From positions 558,001 to 622,000 of the forward strand of contig NZ_JAQAGZ010000001.1 of the NCBI RefSeq assembly GCF_027533625.1: DNA of 64,000 nt, read 5' to 3'. The notes under the pieces are model-generated. The model searched no databases and had not been told where the DNA came from. It saw nothing but the letters and a program-made list of their open reading frames with translations. This DNA comes from Paenibacillus gyeongsangnamensis. Lineage in GTDB: Bacteria; Bacillota; Bacilli; Paenibacillales; NBRC-103111. The position numbers and the translations under genes are program-made. The first letter of the stretch is position 1, and the number at the start of each line of letters is the position of its first letter. Of the stretch, positions 16,443-24,248 are shown in pieces.

Positions 16443-18017
16443 ATGCAAAAATGGGTCAAGGTAGGGGTATCCTCCGTACTAGCCGTATCCATGCTGGCCG
16501 CCTGCTCGTCGAAACCGGCGGATAAGCAGGGCGCAGCCGCAGGCGGGAGCGGGAAGCCGGCAGAGAAAGCCAAATTCTCGATTTCCATGCGGACGCTCGC
16601 ATTCAATTATGTCGAGAAATCGCCTAATATCAACGACGATAAATGGGTCAAGAAGCTCGAAGAGCTGACCAATACCGATTTGGACATCGTCCTCGTGCCG
16701 CACAAGGAATATGAGCAGAAGATGATCCAAATGTTCGCAACTAACGACATCCCGGATGTCGTACAGGGCAGCGGCGGGGTCGCGGGCAAAGAAATGGCGG
16801 GCTCCGTGCAGGCGGGCGTGTTCATGCCGCTGGACGACCTGCTTCAGAAATACGGCCAGAACCTGCTGAAGAAGGTGCCGAAGGAAGCTTGGCAGAAGGA
16901 AACGTACAACGGCAAAATTTATGCCATTCCGGAGTTCCTCTCCAATCCTTCCCGCCGTGCAACGGTCATTCGTAGAGACCTGCTGGACAAGGCCGGCCTG
17001 CCGGTGCCGAAGACGGTGGACGATTATTTGAACGTGCTTCGCAAATTTAAAGAAATGGGCGTAGAGCAGCCGTACCAAGGCCGCGAGAACTTCAAGTACG
17101 CCGATACATTCTTTGGAGCTTACGACGCTTTCCCATATTTGTCCATGTTCACGAAGCAGGGCGACCAGATCGTGCCGAAGTTCTTCAACACCGAGAACAT
17201 GACTAAAGCGCTGCAAACATACAAAACGATGTTCGACGAAGGCCTCATTTCGAAAGAATTCGCGACGATCAACCCGACGACCTACAAGAACAACATCCTT
17301 GCGGGCAAAGCCGGCATCTGGTCCATGAATGCGAACGAAGTGCTGCAGTGGGAACAGCAGATGAAGGCGAATGTGCCTACGGCGAAGCTGGAAGTAATCC
17401 CGTCCCCGACGGGCCCGGACGGCAAAGGCGGATACTACCTGTATAACTCCGTCACCCGCGCTTGGTTCATCAACAAGAAAGTCAAGAATCCGGAAGCCAT
17501 CATCAAGTTCTTCGACTGGATGCTGTCCGACGAAGCGGAGAAATTCTTCACCTTCGGCATCAAAGGCCAAACGTACACAATGAAAGACGGCAAAATCGAC
17601 TACAAAGCGCCTACCGATCCGCAAGGCGTCGACGAAGAGCGCTATCGCCAAGCCTTCCTGTGGATGGTTCAGGATACGACTTACAACAAAGGCACGCTTA
17701 GCTTGACCGATGACGGCAAGAAGCTGATGGGCATCTACGACACGCTTCTGGCCAAAGAAGGCCGCGATGGCATCCAGTTCGAGCCTCGTCTCGACGCCCT
17801 GATCAAGAACCCGGACATTTCGCCGGAATCCGACACAGCTTCTCCTCTGCTGCTTCAGCATATGGTGAAGATGGTGTACGGCAAAGAGCCGATCTCCGAC
17901 TGGCCGAAGGTCATCGAAGAGTACAAAGCCAAGGGCGGCAACGACGTGATCAAAGAGGCGACGGACAAATTCAACAAAAAAGATCCTGGCGTGACGATCT
18001 CGATGCCTCGCCGCTAA
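16443..18017 (+). CDS. sugar ABC transporter binding lipoprotein, LplA type
   Basis: A 524-residue extracellular solute-binding lipoprotein. The signal peptide ends in the lipobox SMLAACSS, giving lipid modification at about Cys21. A Gly/Lys-rich linker and a large family 1 binding-protein fold follow (GSVQAGVFMPLDDLLQKYG, AYDAFPYLSMF, WMLSDEAEKFFTFGIKG). The size fits LplA-like proteins that bind oligosaccharides from polysaccharide breakdown. RBS AGGAAAAGGGG precedes ATG 16443. The gene ends at a strong terminator, so the transporter operon is separable from the two-component genes downstream. The ligand is inferred from the neighbouring lyases to be unsaturated uronate oligomers. Confidence 0.9.
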   Translation: MQKWVKVGVSSVLAVSMLAACSSKPADKQGAAAGGSGKPAEKAKFSISMRTLAFNYVEKSPNINDDKWVKKLEELTNTDLDIVLVPHKEYEQKMIQMFATNDIPDVVQGSGGVAGKEMAGSVQAGVFMPLDDLLQKYGQNLLKKVPKEAWQKETYNGKIYAIPEFLSNPSRRATVIRRDLLDKAGLPVPKTVDDYLNVLRKFKEMGVEQPYQGRENFKYADTFFGAYDAFPYLSMFTKQGDQIVPKFFNTENMTKALQTYKTMFDEGLISKEFATINPTTYKNNILAGKAGIWSMNANEVLQWEQQMKANVPTAKLEVIPSPTGPDGKGGYYLYNSVTRAWFINKKVKNPEAIIKFFDWMLSDEAEKFFTFGIKGQTYTMKDGKIDYKAPTDPQGVDEERYRQAFLWMVQDTTYNKGTLSLTDDGKKLMGIYDTLLAKEGRDGIQFEPRLDALIKNPDISPESDTASPLLLQHMVKMVYGKEPISDWPKVIEEYKAKGGNDVIKEATDKFNKKDPGVTISMPRR

Positions 18018-18036
18018 TCATATTCCTTCTCGACTC

Positions 18037-18065
18037 TCCTCACACCCCGACAGGGTGTGAGGAGA
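18037..18065 (+). terminator. terminator of the transporter operon
   Basis: CTCCTCACACCC-CGACA-GGGTGTGAGGAG is a perfect 12-bp stem followed by AACTTTATT, directly after the binding-protein stop. Confidence 0.85.
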
Positions 18066-18170
18066 ACTTTATTATATTCCACTTTTGGCTGTGATAAGAT
18101 GGGGTTAGCTCTTGTTCATCGTGAGAATGAAGGTTGTGAGGTGTTTGTATCTCACTACCGCAGATTGACG

Positions 18171-18363
18171 AGAAACCCTAATATGCTGAAAAATGCCAAA
18201 GGTGTAGGTGGGGTATCCCCTGTAGGAGCGATAGCGTCCGCCTTTGTTATCGGAAAATTACTGCTGAATAGCGAATAAATTGAACATTTTCCGATAACAA
18301 CAGCGGCCGGAAGGGGATACCCCACCGGGTACCAAGGCGGATTTCTCTATTTCATGGGTTTCT
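18171..18363. repeat. R2 dispersed repeat, copy B
   Basis: A 193-bp element with the same AGAAACCC...GGGTTTCT ends as copy A. The internal arms are perfect here: GGTGGGGTATCCCCT pairs with AGGGGATACCCCACC, and TTGTTATCGGAAAAT pairs with ATTTTCCGATAACAA. Just outside the right end GGTAGTGAGG-TTTTTGCA-CCTCACTACC is a separate hairpin. The element occupies most of the 458-base gap between the binding-protein gene and yesN. That gap holds no gene. Confidence 0.8.
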
Positions 18364-18475
18364 CTACAGCCTGAGGTAGTGAGGTTTTTGCACCTCACTA
18401 CCAGTAACCTTCTCATGAGTAAGAGCTTTCCCGCTTTTCACACACAAAAAACTTTCACCTCAGGGGGCGTTCTCC

Positions 18476-19513
18476 ATGTACCGAATCTTAATAGCAGACG
18501 ATGAACCGATGATCCGCAAAGGACTGCAGAAGCTTGTCGAGCAGTCCGGCCAGTCGATGACCAGCATCCGGACCGCCGAGAACGGGTTTCATGCGCTGCA
18601 GCAGATTCAGGAAGAGCGTCCCGACTTTGTGTTTACGGATATTCGCATGCCCAAGATGGACGGGCTGGAGCTATGCCGGCAGCTCGCCGAGCTGGATTCG
18701 GATATTCAGATTGTCGTCATCTCCGGTTACGGGGATTTTGAATATGCGCAGAAATGCCTTTCGTATGGCGTGAAGGAATATCTTCTGAAGCCGGTCAGCA
18801 AGAAGGCGGTACACGATGTACTGGATAAATTGGTCCGCGTATCCGCACGGCAGCGTACGGATACGTTCGTCCCCGTTTCGAGGCTCGAGCAGTGGATTGC
18901 GGAAATGGACGACCTCGTTTGGTCGCTGAGGGAGCCGGAGCTCGAATTGCTTCTCGAGAAATTGCGTAAAGAGCTGCATCATTACTCGCTGAAGCTGGCG
19001 CGGTTCTGCGATGTGCTGGAGGAGCTTAATTTGCTTTTGGCCAAACGTCTAAGCACAAGGGACGTTTTTTCGCTGCAGACCCATCTGGATCTTGGTGGCG
19101 CCAGGGACGTGGAAGAAGCGTGGAGCCGGTTCGCTGAAGGCATTTGGAGCATCGTTCGCGATTTGAAGGCGAGGCGCAAGGGCCGTGCGAAGGATCCGGT
19201 TGAGGAAGCCAAGCATTATATCGAAGAGCATTTGGCCGAGGAAGTATCCCTCGAAGAGGTGGCCGAATATATCGGCTTGAACGCATCGTATTTCAGCCAG
19301 CTGTTCAAGCAATCGACGCAGGAGACGTTCGTACAATACCGTACGCGCAGACGGATGGAGAAGGCGAAGAAGCTTTTGCAGCAGCCGCATTACCGCATTA
19401 CGGATATATCCGGAGAGGTGGGGTATGCGGACCATCCGCATTTTACGAAGACGTTTAAGAAATATACCGGCTTCCTGCCTTCGGAATACCGCCAGAACCT
19501 GGGGATCGAGTAA
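18476..19513 (+). CDS. response regulator, YesN type (REC plus AraC HTH)
   Basis: A 345-residue response regulator. The receiver domain occupies about residues 1-120, with acidic residues IADDEP, the phospho-acceptor D55 in FTDIRMPKMDG and K104 in YLLKPVS. A helical linker follows. The C-terminus (about 240-345) is an AraC/XylS double HTH: SLEEVAEYIGLNASYFSQLF, then ITDISGEVGYADHPHFTKTF ending in GFLPSEYR. ATG 18476 follows CAGGGGGCG. The stop overlaps the kinase start by one base (TAATG). YesN/YesM pairs usually activate adjacent carbohydrate uptake genes; here the regulated genes should be the transporter upstream and the lyases downstream. Confidence 0.92.
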   Translation: MYRILIADDEPMIRKGLQKLVEQSGQSMTSIRTAENGFHALQQIQEERPDFVFTDIRMPKMDGLELCRQLAELDSDIQIVVISGYGDFEYAQKCLSYGVKEYLLKPVSKKAVHDVLDKLVRVSARQRTDTFVPVSRLEQWIAEMDDLVWSLREPELELLLEKLRKELHHYSLKLARFCDVLEELNLLLAKRLSTRDVFSLQTHLDLGGARDVEEAWSRFAEGIWSIVRDLKARRKGRAKDPVEEAKHYIEEHLAEEVSLEEVAEYIGLNASYFSQLFKQSTQETFVQYRTRRRMEKAKKLLQQPHYRITDISGEVGYADHPHFTKTFKKYTGFLPSEYRQNLGIE

Positions 19514-21396
19514 TGAAAAAGAGAACGCTTTCCGGTCAGCTGTACCGTTATTTTCTGATCGTCATTATCATTTCGCTAGCTACGGTAGGGGTATTCACTT
19601 ATATTCAATCGTCCCATGCGCTCGACAAGCAGGTAGAGCAGTATTTGGACCAAATGATCGACAGCGCCGCCTATCAAACGGACATTTATTTACAGTCGTA
19701 CGAGCTGCTGAGCAACTCCATCTCTTTCAATTCCGACGTGCGCTCGTTTCTGGAAATTCGTCCGGAGGACACTTACGGCTACTACTATTATTCGGATTCC
19801 ATCAAGAAGCTGGCCCATTATTCGGTAACTTCCATGCTGAACATTTATAAGCAGCTTAACCTGATCTACGTGATCGGGCCGCAGGGCCGGTCGGTCGTCT
19901 ATGACTACCATAACATCACCGCTCTCGATCCGAGTTTGGTGAATAAGCATTTCAATTATTTGATGGGAGCGACGCCTCAGGAAACGGAATTGAAGCCTGT
20001 TATTCTGGATCTGAGCATCCAGCAGGAAAACCAGGGCCAGGTGCTGACCATGGCGCGGAAGGTGAAAGGCATTTCGTACGGGGATACGGTAGGAATCGTC
20101 GCCATCGAATTCAGGCTGCAGGAGCTGGCCAAGATTTGGGATCGGGTCAATTTGGGCAAGGGCGGTTTCTTCTTCATTATCGATGATGAAGGTAATCAAA
20201 TTTATCTACCCCAGGGTCTGCCCACGGATGATACGGCTGAGAAGCAACTGACCGAGCGGGTGCTCAGCAACGACCCGAAAGCCTTTACACTGAAGTACAA
20301 CGGCGAGGACCGGATGTTCGTGTCGCGCAAATCGGATTATTCCAAGTGGCATCTGGTGGCGTCCATGCCGCTAAGCGAGTTGCGCCAGCCGGTTTCGACG
20401 ATCCGTACGACGACGATTATGGTAGGCTTGATTACGCTCCTGGCCGCCCTGTGGCTCGCTTCTCGCTTCGGCCGATCGATTCTGGCGCCGATCCGGGAAC
20501 TGAAAGACAGCATGCGGGAGACGGAGAAAGGAAATTGGCAGCATATCGACGAGATCGGCCGCACGGATGAAATCGGCGGACTGATTCACAGCTATAATCT
20601 GATGGTCACGCGGCTGTCGCAAATGATTGAGAAGGTGTATGAAGCGGAGCTGCAGCAGCAGAGGAACGCCCTGGAGCTGGGACGCTCGGAGCTGGAGCGG
20701 CAGCAGGCGGAATTTCAATCGCTTCAGTTGCAGATCAATCCGCATTTCTTATATAACACGCTGGAAACGATCAATTGTTACGCGATCGTACAGGACTCGC
20801 ATGAGATTACGGAGATGGTGGAAGCGATGGCATTTATGCTCCGCTATTCGATCCAAACGAATCTTGAAGAGATTACCGTAGCCAATGAACTGAACCATGT
20901 GCGCAATTACATGATCATCCTGCAGCACAGGATCGAAAGGGTATTCGAGATCGACGTCGTCATCCCGCCTTCGTTGCTGCTCGAGAAGATGGTTCGGCTG
21001 ACGCTTCAGCCGATCATCGAGAACATCTTTCAGCATGCGTTCCCGGAAGGGATTGAAGCGCATCATTACATCCGGATCGACGCGAATAAGGGGAATGGCT
21101 TATTTCAGGTGACGGTGGAAGATAACGGCGCAGGCATCAAGCCCGAGCGGCTTATGGAGCTGCGGCGCAGGCTGGAGCTTAACCGTCTCGCGGACGACAG
21201 CGGAAGCGGCGGGCAACACCGGGGAGGCATCGGGCTCATGAACGTGCATCGCAGGATCCAGATGGTGTTCGGCGAACAGTACGGCTTGTCGCTGGAGAGC
21301 GAATGGGGTCAAGGGTGCCGTATTACGATGACGATGCCGGAGACGCAGCGGCCGCCTTTGAGGAAGCCGTCCAATGCTTTAGCTTTAGCGCAGTAA
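19513..21396 (+). CDS. sensor histidine kinase, YesM type
   Basis: A 627-residue membrane sensor kinase. Helix 1 lies at about residues 12-32 (YFLIVIIISLATVGVFTYI), then an extracellular Cache-like sensor of about 270 residues, helix 2 near 300 (TIMVGLITLLAALWLASRF), a HAMP linker, a coiled coil, the LytS/YesM phospho-acceptor INPHFLYNTLETI with H411, and a C-terminal HATPase with VEDNGAGI and GGIGLMN. It overlaps the response regulator by one base. The extracellular domain presumably senses an oligosaccharide or the loaded binding protein. The start codon is fixed by the overlap and the clear first helix. Confidence 0.92.
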   Translation: MKKRTLSGQLYRYFLIVIIISLATVGVFTYIQSSHALDKQVEQYLDQMIDSAAYQTDIYLQSYELLSNSISFNSDVRSFLEIRPEDTYGYYYYSDSIKKLAHYSVTSMLNIYKQLNLIYVIGPQGRSVVYDYHNITALDPSLVNKHFNYLMGATPQETELKPVILDLSIQQENQGQVLTMARKVKGISYGDTVGIVAIEFRLQELAKIWDRVNLGKGGFFFIIDDEGNQIYLPQGLPTDDTAEKQLTERVLSNDPKAFTLKYNGEDRMFVSRKSDYSKWHLVASMPLSELRQPVSTIRTTTIMVGLITLLAALWLASRFGRSILAPIRELKDSMRETEKGNWQHIDEIGRTDEIGGLIHSYNLMVTRLSQMIEKVYEAELQQQRNALELGRSELERQQAEFQSLQLQINPHFLYNTLETINCYAIVQDSHEITEMVEAMAFMLRYSIQTNLEEITVANELNHVRNYMIILQHRIERVFEIDVVIPPSLLLEKMVRLTLQPIIENIFQHAFPEGIEAHHYIRIDANKGNGLFQVTVEDNGAGIKPERLMELRRRLELNRLADDSGSGGQHRGGIGLMNVHRRIQMVFGEQYGLSLESEWGQGCRITMTMPETQRPPLRKPSNALALAQ

Positions 21397-21441
21397 TCAT
21401 TCATTCATATATATATCGACGGAACATGGGAGGAATCGTGC

Positions 21442-22209
21442 ATGAACATCAACTTAACGGGGAAAATCGCGCTAGTTACAGGCTCTAACGCAGGAATCGG
21501 CAGAGCGGCCGCCATGGCTTTGGCCGCTAATGGCGCCAAGGTCGGCGTGAACTGCCTTCGCAATGTAGAACAGGTGGAAGAAACCGTTGCCGCCATTCGT
21601 AAGGCCGGCGGAGAAGCCGTTCTTGTGCAGGCGGACGTAACGGAGCTCACCCAGATTGACCGTCTCGTTACCGAGGTCGAGCAGGCGCTCGGAGGGACCG
21701 TCGATATTCTCGTGAACAATGCGGGACATTTGGTGCAGCGGCTTGCGAACGCCGAGATGACCGAAGAGCTGTATAGCCGGATTATGGATGTGAACCTGAA
21801 GAGTACGGTGTTTATGTGCAAAAGGGTGCTCGCAGGGATGAAGGCGAAGGGCGGCGGCCGCATCATCAACATGACGTCAGTTGCCGCGCATAACGGCGGC
21901 GGACCGGGCTCGAGCATTTATGCGGCGAGCAAAGCGGCCGTGCTGACCTACTCCAAGGGTCTGGCCAAGGAAGTGGCCGGAGACGGGATCACCGTCAATC
22001 TGGTATCCCCCGGCTTTATCGGCAACACAATGTTCCACGCCACTTTTACGACGGATGAAGCCCGAAAAGCAACGGTAAACGGCATTCCGCTGAAGCGTGA
22101 AGGGACTCCGGAAGACGTCGCCGGCGCCGTACTGTATTTGGCCTCCGATCTGGCCTCCTATTTAACTGGAGAAACGATCGAAATCAATGGAGGTATGTTG
22201 ATGAGATGA
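21442..22209 (+). CDS. short-chain dehydrogenase, candidate DEH (unsaturated uronate) reductase
   Basis: A 255-residue classical SDR. The cofactor loop is TGSNAGIGRA near residue 14; the NNAG motif, the active-site Ser in MTSVAAH and YAASKA (catalytic Tyr and Lys) are all present. The second beta-strand ends NCLRN without an acidic residue, which suggests NADPH preference (inference). RBS GGGAGGAA precedes ATG 21442. The stop overlaps the next lyase start by four bases. In alginate degraders an SDR next to an exo-lyase reduces 4-deoxy-L-erythro-5-hexoseulose uronate to 2-keto-3-deoxygluconate, and this position fits that role. A generic FabG-like function cannot be excluded. Confidence 0.8.
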   Translation: MNINLTGKIALVTGSNAGIGRAAAMALAANGAKVGVNCLRNVEQVEETVAAIRKAGGEAVLVQADVTELTQIDRLVTEVEQALGGTVDILVNNAGHLVQRLANAEMTEELYSRIMDVNLKSTVFMCKRVLAGMKAKGGGRIINMTSVAAHNGGGPGSSIYAASKAAVLTYSKGLAKEVAGDGITVNLVSPGFIGNTMFHATFTTDEARKATVNGIPLKREGTPEDVAGAVLYLASDLASYLTGETIEINGGMLMR

Positions 22210-24248
22210 GTACAGAGCTGAAGAACAAACTTCAATCGACCGATTGGGCAGTTCCCGTATTGCAGCAGCTGAAGAAGGAGCTGGACGATGCATCAGCCGC
22301 CGGCAGTCTGCAAATACCTGTCGAGCCCGGAGGCTGGTGGCATCAATACGTGTGCCCTCATCATCATACGGAGCTGCTGTTCGATCCGCTGGAGAAGGAC
22401 AGAGACGTATTTCAATGCCCTCACGGGTGTTCCATCGAAGGCGAGGCTTACCGCGGAGCGTGGCTGGTGTTCAAGCACCAGTCGCTGGCACGCTATGCGC
22501 TTCAGGCGGCTGTCGTGTACGCTTGCACGAAGGAAAAAGTATATGCCGGTTTGGCGAAAAGATTGCTGATCGATTACGCGCGTCAATTCCCGCTATATCC
22601 CGTTCATCCGGAAGCTCAGCCATGGATGCTGAAGGGGCGGGCTTTCCATCAAGCCCTAACGGAGGCCATCTGGTCTACGACGCTTTTGCGCGCTTATTTG
22701 CTGCTGAAGGATGAAGGATGTGCTCTAAGCGAGGAGGAAGAACAGGACTTTAAACGGTTCCTGACCCTTCTGGAGCAAAGCATGACGGAGTATCGGCATA
22801 TCCTCATCCGTGAGCGCAACAATCCGGAAAACAATTATACCGCTTGGCTGAACGCATCGCTCTCTTGTATGTATGCGGTAAGGAATGACATGGAAGGTCT
22901 TGAGGCCTTGATTGAAGGCGAGGGAGGCTGGAAGCATCATTTAAGCATTGGCGTTAAGCCGGATCAGCTCGAATTCGAGGGCAGCGTCTATTACCATATT
23001 TTCGTCTTGCGCGCTTATTTGATATCGGCTGAGATGGCCGAGCGCTTCGGACTTGATCTGTATGAAAAAATCGCTCCGGACGGGCAGTGTCTGCGGGGCA
23101 TGTTCGAGGTGCTGGGTCTGCTGGCGGACGAGCAAGGCGAGCTGCCGGCCCTCCATGACGGTCCGATGCAGCGGCTGCCGTATGCAAGGGAAATCGCAGA
23201 GACTTTGGAGGTCGGATTAAGCCGATACCGGATGGCGGAGCTGAGCCCTGTACTCCAGGCGGCCTACCGCAGTATGGGTTCAGCCGACGGCAGCCGATTC
23301 GGTCTGGAAGCGCTGCTGTACGGACAAGGGACTGCGGCTCCGGCAACATCCAAGGAAAGACAATCCTTGCTGCTGGAGCACTCGGGTTTTGTGGTGGTAC
23401 GACGGAAGGGCAGCGCGCTGTCGTTCCTCTCGGACTTCGGTCCTCATGGCGGTTCCCACGGCCATTACGACAAGCTCCACGTATCGATTATGCATAAGCA
23501 CGGAGCTTTTACTCCGGAATTCGGCATGGTGCCCTACGGCTCCGCCATGAGAAAGGCTTGGTTCGCGGAGACGGCAAGCCACAATACCGTATCCGTAGGC
23601 GGCGCATCGCAGGCTCCCCATCGCGGGAGCTGCGTTCGCTTTCATGACGGGCCGGAGGCTGCGGAGGTTTGGCTTCAATCGGAAGAAGCTTATCCAGGCT
23701 GCCGAATGGACAGACATCTGCTGCTGACGGACGAGTGGCTGCTGGATATCTTTGAGGTGACGCTGCAGGAGAGCGGGGAAATGAACTGGTGGATGCATCC
23801 GGTCATGCAGGGTGAGCTGATCCAGGGGCGCAGACAAAACGGCATCCCGACAGGCAAGCTTCGTCCTCCGGGCTCGCCGTTTATTCATCAGCAAGCGGCG
23901 CTGCTCGCGGAAGCGGATCATTCGGGCAGCTCTTCGCTGAAGTTCAAATACACCGGAACGAACGGTGCCGTCGTATACCATACCGCGCTGCTGATGGATG
24001 GCGACGAAGCGGTGGAAATCGTTACGCCGGGTACGAGCATCGATCCCAGCGCCAAGCTGCACGGATTTCTCCACCGCCAGCAAGGACGCAAGGGCAGGTT
24101 TATTCATGCCTATAGTGCGGAACGGCCTGTGAAGCTTCTTCTGCTGGCTGAAGACCGGCTTGAAATTTCGGACGCAAGGGGCAGCACGGAATTACAAATC
24201 ACAGATGGGCAGGGCCTACACATGACCGGGAGGAATACCTATGTCTAA
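22206..24248 (+). CDS. heparinase II/III family polysaccharide lyase
   Basis: A 680-residue cytosolic protein (no signal peptide) with an N-terminal alpha/alpha toroid, about residues 1-340, and a C-terminal beta-sandwich with the heparinase II/III signature FGPHGGSHGHYDKLH near residue 415. Toroid-side candidate catalytic segments are RNNPENNYTAWLNA and EFEGSVYYHIF. The first aligns by position with the Asn-His pair of alginate lyases but reads NNY, so a His seems replaced by Tyr. The N-terminal CPHHHTELLF...CPHGC cluster could bind zinc. It overlaps the SDR by four bases and the next lyase by eight, so the three are tightly coupled. The exact PL family is not assignable by eye. Confidence 0.85.
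   Translation: MSTELKNKLQSTDWAVPVLQQLKKELDDASAAGSLQIPVEPGGWWHQYVCPHHHTELLFDPLEKDRDVFQCPHGCSIEGEAYRGAWLVFKHQSLARYALQAAVVYACTKEKVYAGLAKRLLIDYARQFPLYPVHPEAQPWMLKGRAFHQALTEAIWSTTLLRAYLLLKDEGCALSEEEEQDFKRFLTLLEQSMTEYRHILIRERNNPENNYTAWLNASLSCMYAVRNDMEGLEALIEGEGGWKHHLSIGVKPDQLEFEGSVYYHIFVLRAYLISAEMAERFGLDLYEKIAPDGQCLRGMFEVLGLLADEQGELPALHDGPMQRLPYAREIAETLEVGLSRYRMAELSPVLQAAYRSMGSADGSRFGLEALLYGQGTAAPATSKERQSLLLEHSGFVVVRRKGSALSFLSDFGPHGGSHGHYDKLHVSIMHKHGAFTPEFGMVPYGSAMRKAWFAETASHNTVSVGGASQAPHRGSCVRFHDGPEAAEVWLQSEEAYPGCRMDRHLLLTDEWLLDIFEVTLQESGEMNWWMHPVMQGELIQGRRQNGIPTGKLRPPGSPFIHQQAALLAEADHSGSSSLKFKYTGTNGAVVYHTALLMDGDEAVEIVTPGTSIDPSAKLHGFLHRQQGRKGRFIHAYSAERPVKLLLLAEDRLEISDARGSTELQITDGQGLHMTGRNTYV

Noticed and set aside
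16479-17861. A 460-codon minus-strand open frame
   Set aside because: Antisense to the LplA-type lipoprotein gene, with no motif or ribosome site; the plus-strand gene is certain.
18057-18278. A 73-codon open frame across R2 copy B, and a similar one at 13378-13734 across copy A
   Set aside because: The two frames are not conserved between copies and have no ribosome site.
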